Numbered from the stretch's first letter, positions 8,216 to 17,128 are shown. The stretch is 64,000 nt of DNA from Spinactinospora alkalitolerans (GCF_013408795.1 NZ_JACCCC010000001.1:1488001-1552000), one strand, 5' to 3'. Notes: generated by a model not told the origin, from the letters alone. Made by a program: numbers and translations.

Positions 8216-10198
8216 TCAGTCCGTCTCCGCCATCGCGGCCCGCTGCGTCTGCTGGCGGGTGGCCTCCGCGCCCAACGCGATCGGCGCGGCCAGCCACGCG
8301 TCGTCGAGCCCGAAGGCGTCGACGAGGTCGCGCGCGTGCGGGCGGAGCCGGCGGCACAGCGCGTTGACGGCCGAGGTGACCGCCTTGGCCCGCGCCGGGG
8401 TCAATCTCTCGTGCTCCAGGAACCAGGCGCGGTCGGCCTCGATGGTGGACAGCACGTACAGGTCGCACACCTGGTCCAGCAGCGCGCGGGCGCCGGGGTC
8501 GGAGCAGCGGTCGACGGCCGCCACGAACGCCTCCAGCAGGACGCGGTCGACGTGCGCGCGGCCGGCCCGCAGCACATGGTCCTGGGCGTTGTTGAACACC
8601 TCGAAGGCGTCGACGCCGTCGGCCCCGGCCCGGCGCAGCCGCCGCGCCAGGCCCTCCAGCACGTGCTCCTCGCGGTCCTCCAGCAGCTTGCACTGCCAGC
8701 CCCGGTCGTAGAGGTCGCCGCCCTCGCCCCGGCCGGGCGCCGCGTCGACCAGGCGCTCGATGATGGAGCGGGCGGCGGTGCGCTCGATGACCGTCTCGAA
8801 GAACTGCCCGGCCACGAACCGCGCCATGCCCAGGGTGTCGAGGCTGCCGAACTCGTCGCGGTAGTTGGTCAGCAGGCTCTTGGCGACCAGTTGCAGCAGC
8901 ACGGTGTTGTCGCCCTCGAACGTGGTGAACACGTCGGTGTCGGCCTTGAGCTGCGGAAGCCGGTTCTCCGAGAGGTAGCCGGCCCCTCCGCACGCCTCCC
9001 GGCAGGTCTGGATCACGTCGGTGGCGTGCCAGGTGGAGACGGCCTTCAACCCGGCGGCGCGCGACTCCAGTTCCCGCTGGCCGTGCTCGTCCAGCGGCTC
9101 GCCGGTCCAGCCGTCGTGCAGCCGGGAGACCAGCTCCTCCTGGGCGAAGTGCAGCGCGTAGCTCTTGGCCAGGGCCGGCAGCAGCCGGCGCTGGTGGGCG
9201 AGGTAGTCCATGATCCGGACCTCCTCGCCGGTCCCCGGCCGGCCGAACTGCCGCCGCGCCTCGCCGTAGCGCACGGCGATGGCCAGCGCGGCCTTGGCCG
9301 CGGTACCCGCTCCGCCGGCCACGCTGATCCGGCCGCGCACCAGCGTGCCGAGCATGGTGAAGAAGCGCCGGTTGGGGCTGTCGATGGGGCTGGAGTAGCT
9401 TCCGTCGGCGGCGACGTCGCCGTACCGGTTGAGCAGCGCGGTCCGGGGCACCCGCACCCCGTCGAATCGGAGCCGCCCGTTGTCCACGCCGTTGAGGCCG
9501 GCCTTGTGCCCGCAGTCCTCGATGTGCACACCGGGCGTCGGGCGCCCCCGCCCGTCCCGGATCGGCACCAGCAGGGCGTGCACGCCGCGGCCCTGTCCGC
9601 CGGAGAAGAGCTGGGCGAACACCACCGCCATCCGCCCGTCGCGCGCGGCGTTGCCGATGTAGTCCTTGCGCGCCGCGTCGTCGGGGGTGTGGACGACGAA
9701 CTCCTCGGTGCCGGGGTCGTAGACCGCCGTGGTCCGCAGCCGCTGCACGTCGGAGCCGTGCCCGGTCTCGGTCATGGCGAAGCAGCCGGGCAGCTCCACC
9801 GACATCACGTCCCGCAGGTGGGCGGCGTGGTGCCGCTCGGTGCCCAGCGCCTGGACGGCGCCGCCGAACAGGCCCCATTGCACGCCGACCTTGACCATGA
9901 GCGACAGGTCGCACACCAGCATCTCGAACGCGACGACCGACCCGCCGACGTCGTCGGAACCCCCGTACTCGGAGGAGAAGCCGTAGCCCGGCACCTCGGT
10001 CCCGGCGATCGCCCGCAGCTGCTCGGCGACTCGCGCCCGGTGCGCCTCGACGTCCAACCCGTGGACGGGCGCGAACAGCTCCCCGCGCAGCATCTCCCGC
10101 GCCTGCCGCCGCACGTGCGCCCAGCGTCCGTCCAGCAGCTCGCGCAGAGCCGCGACGTCGGCCCCCTCAACCTTGTCCGCAACATCGATGTCGGTCAT
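8216..10198 (-). CDS. Acyl-CoA oxidase / acyl-CoA dehydrogenase-like flavoprotein
   Basis: A 660-residue protein of the acyl-CoA oxidase type, longer than dehydrogenases because of an extra C-terminal helical domain. It would oxidise an acyl-CoA to enoyl-CoA and reduce oxygen to peroxide. Visible blocks: GCFAMTETGHGSDV near residue 135 (substrate/FAD contact), AGLNGVDNGRLRFDGVRVPR near 240, and GGAGYLSENRLPQLKADTDV near 400, followed by the FEGDNTVLLQ segment characteristic of oxidases. The start chosen is ATG at 10198; the frame stays open to 10258 but the extra residues do not resemble the family. Whether oxygen or ETF is the acceptor cannot be decided from sequence. Confidence 0.88.
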   Translation of the reverse strand: MTDIDVADKVEGADVAALRELLDGRWAHVRRQAREMLRGELFAPVHGLDVEAHRARVAEQLRAIAGTEVPGYGFSSEYGGSDDVGGSVVAFEMLVCDLSLMVKVGVQWGLFGGAVQALGTERHHAAHLRDVMSVELPGCFAMTETGHGSDVQRLRTTAVYDPGTEEFVVHTPDDAARKDYIGNAARDGRMAVVFAQLFSGGQGRGVHALLVPIRDGRGRPTPGVHIEDCGHKAGLNGVDNGRLRFDGVRVPRTALLNRYGDVAADGSYSSPIDSPNRRFFTMLGTLVRGRISVAGGAGTAAKAALAIAVRYGEARRQFGRPGTGEEVRIMDYLAHQRRLLPALAKSYALHFAQEELVSRLHDGWTGEPLDEHGQRELESRAAGLKAVSTWHATDVIQTCREACGGAGYLSENRLPQLKADTDVFTTFEGDNTVLLQLVAKSLLTNYRDEFGSLDTLGMARFVAGQFFETVIERTAARSIIERLVDAAPGRGEGGDLYDRGWQCKLLEDREEHVLEGLARRLRRAGADGVDAFEVFNNAQDHVLRAGRAHVDRVLLEAFVAAVDRCSDPGARALLDQVCDLYVLSTIEADRAWFLEHERLTPARAKAVTSAVNALCRRLRPHARDLVDAFGLDDAWLAAPIALGAEATRQQTQRAAMAETD

Positions 10199-10313
10199 GG
10201 GCCGCCCCCAAAGTCGCCGTGGTTCATCACCGTCGTAGCACTTCCCACTTCTGCCCACGGTAGGCGGAGCCTGACACCGGCAAGCCCCGGGGCGGCGCCG
10301 ATCCGGTGGATCG

Positions 10314-10787
10314 CTATTGCATCGGGGGCATCGGTGCGGGAGGCGGAACCAGCATGTAGGCGGCCCCAGCGGTGATAAGCGCGAGAGCGCCGGTCACGAT
10401 CGCCGCCCCCGCCAGCCAGCGGGCCCAGGGTCGGCTGGCCGCGTCGGTGCGCGCCAGCCCCACGATTCCCAGGAGTACCCCGCACAGGGCGGTGATGCCG
10501 TCTCCGAGAATGACGCCGGAGACCGCCGCGGACTGGTCGGCGGCCGTCACACTGGCGAGCATCTCGACCAGCCGGGTGCCGATGAGGGCCGCGCCGCTCA
10601 TCACGATGGCGGCGATACCGAACGTCTCGGCGGCCAGCACACCCGGCCGCGGGGACGGGCCCGGAGCCATCGGATGCTCACCCTGCTCCGCGGCGGCCTG
10701 AGCGTCGTCGCGCCGCGCCGGCTCCTCCGACGCCGATGCCTCGCCGTGCGGCGCCCCGTCGCTGTTCTTCTCGGTTCTCTCATCCAT
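10314..10787 (-). CDS. Small membrane protein with acidic N-terminus, unknown function
   Basis: A 157-residue protein not recognised from any named family. Residues 1-50 are hydrophilic, rich in Glu, Asp and Ala. The rest shows three hydrophobic segments (about 55-75, 90-107 and 122-145) ending in a proline/methionine tail (PPPAPMPPMQ). It is probably an integral membrane protein with a cytosolic N-terminal tail. ATG at 10787; a longer open frame upstream overlaps egtA antisense and is not credible. It is divergent from egtA across a 162-base gap, so the two may share a control region. Confidence 0.7.
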   Translation of the reverse strand: MDERTEKNSDGAPHGEASASEEPARRDDAQAAAEQGEHPMAPGPSPRPGVLAAETFGIAAIVMSGAALIGTRLVEMLASVTAADQSAAVSGVILGDGITALCGVLLGIVGLARTDAASRPWARWLAGAAIVTGALALITAGAAYMLVPPPAPMPPMQ

Positions 10788-10949
10788 GCGAAACAACAAT
10801 AGGCGTTGACCGCCTAAAGGAAGCGTTAACCAGCGAGAACGTTCTGGTTTGGAGGAGCCGGCCAAGGCGGTGGCACCGGAATGCGGACGCAGGTTATGTT
10901 CAGACCGAACCGGGGCAGAGCAGTCAGTGCGCCTGACTGGGGGTGACCC

Positions 10950-12152
10950 ATGGGGTATCTCACCGAGACCGAAGTCCACGATTACATCCACGGAATCTGC
11001 TTCAAGACCGGCCCTCCGGGGCTCGTCGGCGTCGAGTCCGAGTGGCTCGTCACCGATCCCGCCCGCCCCGACGATCCCGTTCCGCTCGACCGGCTCTCCG
11101 CCCTCGTCACCGAGGCGGGGCCGCCACCGGCCGGCAGCGCCATCAGCTACGAACCCGGCGGGCAGCTCGAGCTCAGCTCGCTGCCCCAGAAGGGACCCGC
11201 CGCCGCCCACGCGGCGCTCGCCGCGGATCTCGCCCACATCGAAGCCCGCCTCCGGGAGGCGGGACTCCGGCTGCACGGCGAAGGCCTCGATCCCCGCCGC
11301 TCGCCGACCCGGCAACTGGCGCTTCCCCGCTACGCGGCCATGGAGCGCTACTTCCGGACGGCCGGCCCGACCGGCCGCACCATGATGTGCAGCACCGCCT
11401 CGCTCCAGGTCTGCCTGGACATCGGCGCGGACCGCGCCGACGCCGAGCGCCGCTGGCGGCTCGTGCACCGCCTCGGCCCGCTGTTCGTCGCGGCGTTCGC
11501 CAACTCTCCCGTCTGGCGGGGCGGCCGCACCGGCTGGCGGTCCACCCGCTGGGCGATCTGGGCCGCGATCGACTCCTCCCGCACCCGCCCCGCGGTCTGC
11601 GGCGACCCGGTCGAGGCCTGGACCGACTACGCGCTGCGGGCCAGGCTGATGACGATCCGGCGCGCCGACGGACCCTGGATCATCGACCCCGGGCTGCGGT
11701 TCGGCGACTGGCTGGCCGACGGCCACCACCACCGCCGCCCGACCCTCGACGACCTCGTCTACCACCTGAGCACGCTGTTCCCGCCGGTGCGCCCGCACGG
11801 CTGGCTGGAGCTGCGGATGATCGACGCCCTGCCCGGCCGGTGGTGGGCGGTGCCGCTCGCGGTGGCCTCCGCGCTGCTCGACGACCCCGGCGCCGCCGAA
11901 GCCGCCGCCGCGGCGACCGACGAGCTGTACCGCGGGGCCGACCCCGACCGCACCGCGTGGCTCACCGCCGCGAGGGACGCGCTCGGCGATCCCGCCTTGG
12001 CCGCGTGCGCCCGCGCCTGCTTCGCCGCCGCCGCTGCCGCGCTGCCCGCGATGGGCTCAGCAGAACTCGTCCCGCTCGTGGACGCCTACCGCGAACGCTA
12101 CGTCGAGCGGGGCCGCTGCCCCGCCGACGACGCGCTGAAAGGACGGACATGA
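10950..12152 (+). CDS. egtA: Glutamate-cysteine ligase EgtA (ergothioneine biosynthesis)
   Basis: A 400-residue ATP-dependent ligase of the GCS2 type that makes gamma-glutamylcysteine. In the mycobacterial-type ergothioneine route this dipeptide is the sulfur donor for EgtB. Typical residues include GVESEWLV near the N-terminus (Mg/glutamate site), YEPGGQLELSS near 65 and MMCSTASLQVCLDIG near 150. ATG at 10950 is preceded by GGGGGTG. It overlaps egtB by ATGA, so translation is coupled. Actinomycetes use mycothiol rather than glutathione, so a dedicated GCL beside egtB-D fits ergothioneine synthesis well. Confidence 0.95.
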   Translation: MGYLTETEVHDYIHGICFKTGPPGLVGVESEWLVTDPARPDDPVPLDRLSALVTEAGPPPAGSAISYEPGGQLELSSLPQKGPAAAHAALAADLAHIEARLREAGLRLHGEGLDPRRSPTRQLALPRYAAMERYFRTAGPTGRTMMCSTASLQVCLDIGADRADAERRWRLVHRLGPLFVAAFANSPVWRGGRTGWRSTRWAIWAAIDSSRTRPAVCGDPVEAWTDYALRARLMTIRRADGPWIIDPGLRFGDWLADGHHHRRPTLDDLVYHLSTLFPPVRPHGWLELRMIDALPGRWWAVPLAVASALLDDPGAAEAAAAATDELYRGADPDRTAWLTAARDALGDPALAACARACFAAAAAALPAMGSAELVPLVDAYRERYVERGRCPADDALKGRT

Positions 12153-13480
12153 CCGATCGGCCCGACGAAGAACGGCTCAAGCAGCGCATCGCCGACGAAC
12201 TCGACGGGGTCCGGCTGCGCAGCCACGGACTGACCGTCGACGCCCTCGACGAGGGGGAGCTCCTCAAGCAGCACTCGCCGCTGATGTCGCCGCTGGTGTG
12301 GGACCTCGCCCACGTCGGCAACTACGAGGAGCAGTGGCTGGTGCGGACCGCGGCCGGCCGGCAGGCGATCCGGCCCGACATCGACGCCCTCTACGACGCC
12401 TTCGAGAACCCCCGCGCCGAGCGGATCCACCTGCCCCTGCTGACCCCGCGCGAGGCCCAGGACTACAACGCCGGGGTGCGGGCCCGCGTGCTGGAGGCCC
12501 TGGAGCGGGCCGACCTCGGCCCGGGATCGCCGCTGCTGGACGGCGGCTTCGTCTACGGCATGGTCATCCAGCACGAGCACCAGCACGGCGAGACCATGCT
12601 GGCCACCCACCAGCTCCGCACCGGCGACCCGGTGCTGCCGCGGCTGGACGACCCCGGTCCGCCGGGGCCCGGGGCGCCGCCCGGGGCGGCCGAGGTGCTG
12701 ATCGAGGCCGGCCCCTTCACCATGGGGACGAGCGACGAGCCGTGGGCCTACGACAACGAGCGCCCGGCCCACACCGTCGACCTCCCGGCGTACTGGATCG
12801 ACACCGCGGCCGTCACCAACGCCGCCTACCTGGAGTTCATGGCCGACGGCGGGTACGGCGAGCCCCGCTGGTGGAGCCGCGCCGGCTGGGAGTGGCGCAC
12901 CCGCTCGGGCAAGCGCGCGCCGGCCTTCTGGCGGTGCGAGGCCGGACAGTGGCTGCGCCGCAGGTTCGGGCGCGTGGAGCAGGTGCCGCCGGACGAGCCG
13001 GTGCAGCACGTCTGCTTCCACGAGGCGCAGGCCTACGCGCGCTGGGCCGGCAAGCGGCTGCCCACCGAGGCCGAGTGGGAGAAGGCGGCCCGCCACGACC
13101 CGGCGACCGGGGCCTCGCACCGCTTCCCCTGGGGCCACGCCGAGCCCGACGCGCACCGGGCCAACCTCGGCCAGCGCCTGCTGCGGCCCACGCCGGCCGC
13201 GGCGTTCCCCGCCGGGGCCTCGCCGCACGGCGTCCGCCAGATGATCGGCGACGTCTGGGAGTGGACCTCCAGCGACTTCCGCGGCTATCCGGGCTTCCGG
13301 GCCTTCCCCTACGAGGAGTACTCCGAGGTCTTCTTCGGCGCGGAGTCCAAGGTGCTGCGCGGCGGCTCCTGGGCCACCCACCCCGGCGCGGTGCGGGCGA
13401 CGTTTCGCAACTGGGACCTCCCGATCCGCCGGCAGATCTTCGCCGGGTTCCGCTGCGCCCGCGACGCGGAGCGGCTCTGA
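12149..13480 (+). CDS. egtB: Hercynylcysteine sulfoxide synthase EgtB
   Basis: A 443-residue non-haem iron enzyme joining hercynine and gamma-glutamylcysteine with O2 to gamma-glutamyl-hercynylcysteine sulfoxide. The N-terminal DinB-like helical domain carries the probable iron ligands: His55 (LAHVGNYEEQ) and the pair His142/His146 in QHEHQHGETM. The C-terminal formylglycine-generating-enzyme-like domain starts near residue 180 (GPFTMGTSDEPWAYDNE) and ends with VLRGGSWATHPGAVRATFRNW and FAGFRCARD, all typical. ATG at 12149 overlaps the egtA stop. Length matches the actinobacterial family (about 430-450). Confidence 0.96.
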   Translation: MTDRPDEERLKQRIADELDGVRLRSHGLTVDALDEGELLKQHSPLMSPLVWDLAHVGNYEEQWLVRTAAGRQAIRPDIDALYDAFENPRAERIHLPLLTPREAQDYNAGVRARVLEALERADLGPGSPLLDGGFVYGMVIQHEHQHGETMLATHQLRTGDPVLPRLDDPGPPGPGAPPGAAEVLIEAGPFTMGTSDEPWAYDNERPAHTVDLPAYWIDTAAVTNAAYLEFMADGGYGEPRWWSRAGWEWRTRSGKRAPAFWRCEAGQWLRRRFGRVEQVPPDEPVQHVCFHEAQAYARWAGKRLPTEAEWEKAARHDPATGASHRFPWGHAEPDAHRANLGQRLLRPTPAAAFPAGASPHGVRQMIGDVWEWTSSDFRGYPGFRAFPYEEYSEVFFGAESKVLRGGSWATHPGAVRATFRNWDLPIRRQIFAGFRCARDAERL

Positions 13481-13517
13481 TGCCGGGGCCGCACCGCGCA
13501 GGGCACGCCGAAGGTGA

Positions 13518-13538
13518 GGTCCCGGGGGGACCCCTTTT
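13518..13538 (+). terminator. Hairpin plus T-run between egtB and egtC
   Basis: GGTCCC and GGGACC can pair across a GGG loop and are followed by CC and four Ts, which resembles an intrinsic terminator or attenuator. It sits in the unusually long 136-base gap inside an otherwise overlapping operon, so it could lower egtCD expression relative to egtAB. The stem is only six pairs. Confidence 0.45.
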
Positions 13539-13616
13539 CTCAAGTCAACCCGGCGCGGCCCCCGGCGCGCCACCTCCGGTGGCCGGGCTGTGGACGACCG
13601 GAGAGGTGAGCCGCTG

Positions 13617-14351
13617 ATGTGCCGACACATGGCCTACCTCGGGCCGCCCCAGACCCTGCACGAGCTGCTGTATGCCTCCGCGCACTCGCTGCACGCGCAG
13701 TCCTACGCGCCGCGCGAGCAGGTGCACGGTTCGGTCAACGCCGACGGGTTCGGGGTCGGCTGGTACGACCCCGTCCGCTCCGAGCCCGTGCGCTACCGCC
13801 GCGCCATGCCGATCTGGGCCGACGCCTCCTTCGCCGACGTCGCCCGGGTCACCCGCTCCGCCTGCGTCGTCGCCGCGGTGCGCGACGCGACCGTGGGGTT
13901 CCCCGTGGACGAGTCCTGCGCGCAGCCCTTCCGCGCCGACACCTGGCTGTTCAGCCACAACGGCGTGGTCGCCGACTACGAGTCCGTCGCCGAGGCGCTG
14001 GGCCCGCCCATCCCCTCCGGGGTCCTGGACGCGCGGGCGCCGGTGGACTCGGCCCCGCTGTTCGCCATGGCCGTGCGGCTGTGGCGCAAGGGCGAGTCCA
14101 TGGAGCGGGCGCTGGCCGCCGTCGCCGAGGCGGCCCGCTCCTGCTCCTCCGGCCGCTACAACCTGCTCGCCGCCGACGGCACCCGGCTCGCCGCCACCGC
14201 CTGCGGCGACACGCTCTACGTGCGCCACGGCGACGGCTCGGTCCTGATCGCCTCCGAGCCCTGCGACGACGACCCCGCCTGGCGGCGCGTCCCCGACGAC
14301 TCGCTGGTCACGGCCACCACCGACGACGTCACCATCACGGCCGTCCGATGA
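13617..14351 (+). CDS. egtC: Gamma-glutamyl-hercynylcysteine sulfoxide hydrolase EgtC
   Basis: A 244-residue class II glutamine amidotransferase-fold hydrolase that removes the gamma-glutamyl group from the EgtB product. The protein begins MCRHMAYLG, giving the N-terminal nucleophile Cys2 after Met removal, and contains VNADGFGVGWYD near residue 42 and WLFSHNGVV near 110, the usual family blocks. ATG at 13617 is preceded by GGAGAGGTGAG. It lies 15 bases upstream of egtD. Confidence 0.95.
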   Translation: MCRHMAYLGPPQTLHELLYASAHSLHAQSYAPREQVHGSVNADGFGVGWYDPVRSEPVRYRRAMPIWADASFADVARVTRSACVVAAVRDATVGFPVDESCAQPFRADTWLFSHNGVVADYESVAEALGPPIPSGVLDARAPVDSAPLFAMAVRLWRKGESMERALAAVAEAARSCSSGRYNLLAADGTRLAATACGDTLYVRHGDGSVLIASEPCDDDPAWRRVPDDSLVTATTDDVTITAVR

Positions 14352-14366
14352 GGCCAGGAGGGCACC

Positions 14367-15332
14367 ATGTTGCGCATCGACCGCCATCTCACCGCCGACG
14401 ACCTGGCCAAGGCGCTGCGCCGCGACGTCTGGGACGGCCTGACCTCCGCGCCCAAGACCCTGCCGCCCAAGTGGTTCTACGACGAACGCGGCAGCGCCCT
14501 GTTCGAGGAGATCACCCGGCTGCGGGAGTACTACCCGACCCGCGCCGAACGCGCCGTCCTGGCCGCCCGCGCTGCTGAGATCGCCGCCGTCACCGGCGCC
14601 GACACGCTGGTGGAACTGGGGTCGGGGTCGGGGGAGAAGACCCGGCTGCTGCTGGACGCGCTGCGCGGGGCCGGCACGCTGCGGCGCTTCGTGCCCGTCG
14701 ACGTCAGCGGGGACTTCCTGGAGGAGGCGGCGGCCAAGGTCGCCCGGGACCACCCCGACATGGCCGTGCACGCCGTGGTCGCCGACTTCGAGCGGCACCT
14801 GCACCTGCTCCCCACCGGAGGGCGGCGCCTGGTCGCGATGCTGGGCTCCACGATCGGCAACCAGACGCCGGCGCAGCGCGGCTCCTTCCTGCGCGACCTG
14901 CGCACGGCGCTGGGGGCCGGCGACTCCCTGCTCCTCGGCCTGGATCTGGTGAAGGACCCCGGGCGCCTGCTGGCGGCCTACGACGACGCGCGCGGCGTGA
15001 CCGCCGAGTTCAACCGCAACGTGCTGCGGGTCATCAACCGCGAGCTCGGAGCCGACTTCCGGGTCGGCGCCTACACCCACGCCGCCGTCTGGAACGCCGA
15101 GGCCGAGTGGATCGAGATGCGGCTGCGCGCGGTGGAGGAGCAGCGCGTGCGCATCGCGGGGCTCGACCTCACGGTCGGCTTCGCGCGGGGGGAGGAGCTG
15201 CGCACCGAGATCTCGGCGAAGTTCCGCCCCGAGGCGATCGGGACCGAGCTGGCCGGCGCGGGGTTCGCGCTCGTGCGGTCCTGGACCGATCCCGCGGGCG
15301 ACTTCACCGTGGTGGTCGCCGAGCCGGGGTAG
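14367..15332 (+). CDS. egtD: L-histidine N-alpha-methyltransferase EgtD
   Basis: A 321-residue SAM-dependent enzyme that trimethylates histidine to hercynine, the first committed step of ergothioneine synthesis. Signatures: PPKWFYDERGSALFEEI near residue 33, LREYYPTRAE near 52, the SAM-binding LVELGSGSGEKT near 82 and GSTIGNQTP near 155. ATG at 14367 has AGGAGGG upstream. The C-S lyase egtE that would complete the pathway is not next to it; the following genes belong to a different module. Confidence 0.96.
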   Translation: MLRIDRHLTADDLAKALRRDVWDGLTSAPKTLPPKWFYDERGSALFEEITRLREYYPTRAERAVLAARAAEIAAVTGADTLVELGSGSGEKTRLLLDALRGAGTLRRFVPVDVSGDFLEEAAAKVARDHPDMAVHAVVADFERHLHLLPTGGRRLVAMLGSTIGNQTPAQRGSFLRDLRTALGAGDSLLLGLDLVKDPGRLLAAYDDARGVTAEFNRNVLRVINRELGADFRVGAYTHAAVWNAEAEWIEMRLRAVEEQRVRIAGLDLTVGFARGEELRTEISAKFRPEAIGTELAGAGFALVRSWTDPAGDFTVVVAEPG

Positions 15333-15545
15333 GCGCCCGGCCCTCCCGCCCCGGTTCCCCCGCGCCCCGGTTCCCCGTGCCCGGACACGGCCGTGTCGCG
15401 GGCGGGTTGCGGTGCCGTGACGTCGCGAGCGGGACGGAACCCGATTTGGCGGTCATCCGTCATAGATGCCGCGAACGGCGCACGTCGGGGGTCGGTAGGC
15501 TCGCCCCGGCGTGCCAGGGCTCGAACGGGAACCGGGGGGCGAACG

Positions 15546-16154
15546 GTGCAAGAACTGGTGCTGGTCCTGATCGCGGCGGGGGTACTCGCCGTGCTCGCTG
15601 TGCTGCTGTACCTGCTGTGGCGCTCACGCCGCGCGCCCGCCCCGCCCGATGCGGGGTCCCCGCGGCCCCCGCGCGACCCGTTCGCCGACGTCGCCGAGAC
15701 CAGCGGCGACCCCACCCGGATCAAGGCCGGCGACATGCTGGACTTCGGGACCGAGCGGACCTGGATCCGCGGCAGCCTCCGGCTGTCGGAGGGGGGCTAC
15801 GACTGGGCCGAGCACTTCCTGGAGGTCGAGGAGGGGCGCCGCTGGCTCTCGGTCGAGGAGGACCCCGACGTCCAGATGGTCATGTGGACGGCCCGGCCCG
15901 AACTCGACCTCACCCCCCACGCCGACACCCTCGAACTGGAGGGCGTCCGCTACCGGCTGGTGGAGCGCGGCACCGCCTCCTACCGCTCCGAAGGCACCAC
16001 GGGACTGCGCGCCCAGGGCGGCATGGACTACGCCGACTACGAGGCGCCGCAGGGGCGGCACCTGGCGTTCGAGCGCTTCGACCACGGCCGGTGGGAGCCG
16101 AGCCTCGGCGTCGCCGTCGCGCCCGGCTCCTTCACCGTCTACCCGGGAAGCTGA
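15546..16154 (+). CDS. DUF4178-like single-pass membrane protein
   Basis: A 202-residue protein. An N-terminal transmembrane helix (about residues 2-23, LVLVLIAAGVLAVLAVLLYLL) is followed by a short basic linker and a beta-rich soluble domain (about 50-200) containing GDMLDFGTERTWIRGSLRL, EEDPDVQMVMWT and YADYEAPQGRHLAFERFD. From memory this domain matches DUF4178. GTG at 15546 was chosen because it begins exactly at the hydrophobic helix and follows a GGGGGGCGAA stretch; the open frame extends upstream without similarity. It is the first of five close-packed same-strand genes ending in a spermidine-synthase-like enzyme. Function unknown. Confidence 0.8.
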   Translation: MQELVLVLIAAGVLAVLAVLLYLLWRSRRAPAPPDAGSPRPPRDPFADVAETSGDPTRIKAGDMLDFGTERTWIRGSLRLSEGGYDWAEHFLEVEEGRRWLSVEEDPDVQMVMWTARPELDLTPHADTLELEGVRYRLVERGTASYRSEGTTGLRAQGGMDYADYEAPQGRHLAFERFDHGRWEPSLGVAVAPGSFTVYPGS

Positions 16155-16158
16155 AGCG

Positions 16159-16716
16159 GTGCGGCAGACGATCACCGAGCCGTTCGTCGACACCAGGGCC
16201 GCCGACCTGACCTGGACCCTGGAACACCCGCCCGTCGAGCCCCTGGCCGCGCGCGTGCTGGAGTCCGGCGACGGCGCGGTCCGGATCGAACTGCGGATCC
16301 TGGGCGCCTCCCACCAGGTCCTGCTGGAGGCGGGTCGGGAGCGCCTGGCCGAGACCGTGGCCTGCCTGCCCGGCGCCGCCGGCGGGCTGCCGCGCCACGC
16401 GGCCTCCTCAGCCGCCGGGCCGCACCACTACGACTTCGCGAGCTCGGTGCGGCGTCTGGGCCCCGAGGCGTTCGCCGAAGAGGTGGCGCAGGCGAGCCTG
16501 GCCGTCGCCGACCACCCGCGCGGGCTGCTCGCCACCTTCCCCGGCGACTCCCTCGCGGTCACCGGGCTGGTCACCGAGACCGACGGCCGCACGCTCCGCT
16601 GGCGCAGTTGGCACGCCTACCCGCAGAGCGGCGAGCTCGTGACGACGACGACATCGGTTTCCCTGCGCCGATCCACCCCCAGACCGGAAACGGAGACGCC
16701 CGGCGATGCCCTTTGA
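16159..16716 (+). CDS. DUF2617-like cytosolic protein
   Basis: A 185-residue soluble protein with no signal or membrane segment, starting with GTG at 16159, four bases after the DUF4178-like gene. It has a mixed alpha/beta pattern, including RIELRILGASHQVLLEAGRE and the PHHYDFASSVRRLGPEAF block that recalls DUF2617. The C-terminus is WRSWHAYPQSGELV followed by a hydrophilic tail. The family has no established activity. Its place between the DUF4178-like gene and a lipoprotein, all translationally coupled, implies a common function with the membrane aminopropyltransferase-like protein downstream. Confidence 0.75.
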   Translation: MRQTITEPFVDTRAADLTWTLEHPPVEPLAARVLESGDGAVRIELRILGASHQVLLEAGRERLAETVACLPGAAGGLPRHAASSAAGPHHYDFASSVRRLGPEAFAEEVAQASLAVADHPRGLLATFPGDSLAVTGLVTETDGRTLRWRSWHAYPQSGELVTTTTSVSLRRSTPRPETETPGDAL

Positions 16717-17128
16717 CGCCTCATCGACCCCCGCGAAACGGAGATGGCCGACCGCCGTCGGAGCCGTCGCCTGCGCCGCCGTGTTCGGCCTGCTGCTCGT
16801 CGGCTGCGGCGGCAGCCGCCACTGCGGCGATTACGACCGGGTCGGAGACGACTACGTCTACGACCGCAACGACGGCAGCTATGCGCTGGTCGACGGCGAC
16901 TACGTCTACGACCGCGGCAACGGCGACTACGACCGGGTCGGAGACGACTACGTCTACGACCGCGGCGGCGACTACAGGCTGGTGAACGGCGAGTTCGACC
17001 GTGTCGGCTGCCGGTCCGGCTCCCGCGGCTCCTCCGGCTACTCCGGCTCCTCCGGCCGTTCCGACAACGAGCGCTACTCCGGTGGCGGCAGCAGCAACCG
17101 CGGCGGCGGCCCCGGCTGGGGAAAGTGA
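16706..17128 (+). CDS. Tandem-repeat lipoprotein in the DUF4247 position
   Basis: A 140-residue predicted lipoprotein: basic N-terminus, hydrophobic stretch 16-33 and lipobox LLVGC with Cys34. The exported part begins with Asp/Tyr/Gly-rich tandem repeats (DYDRVGDDYVYDR twice plus degenerate units; a 36-base block at 16832-16867 recurs identically at 16928-16963). It continues with a Ser/Gly-rich segment and ends GGGPGWGK. In related actinobacterial clusters this slot holds a DUF4247 lipoprotein with, as I recall, a similar GGGPG-x-GK tail; the repeat body here does not look like that family. ATG at 16706 overlaps the previous gene by 11 bases. Confidence 0.75.
   Translation: MPFDASSTPAKRRWPTAVGAVACAAVFGLLLVGCGGSRHCGDYDRVGDDYVYDRNDGSYALVDGDYVYDRGNGDYDRVGDDYVYDRGGDYRLVNGEFDRVGCRSGSRGSSGYSGSSGRSDNERYSGGGSSNRGGGPGWGK
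16832..16963 (+). repeat. Coding tandem repeat in the lipoprotein gene
   Basis: Two identical 36-base copies (16832-16867 and 16928-16963), 96 bases apart, flank a partial copy at 16898-16915. Exact nucleotide identity, with no synonymous drift, suggests recent duplication or ongoing conversion. Unit key residues: Y-D-R-V-G-D-D-Y-V-Y-D-R. Confidence 0.85.

Noticed and set aside
10828-10850. GAACGTTC near the egtA promoter considered as an SOS box
   Set aside because: The half-sites abut with no 4-base spacer, so it does not fit the LexA consensus.
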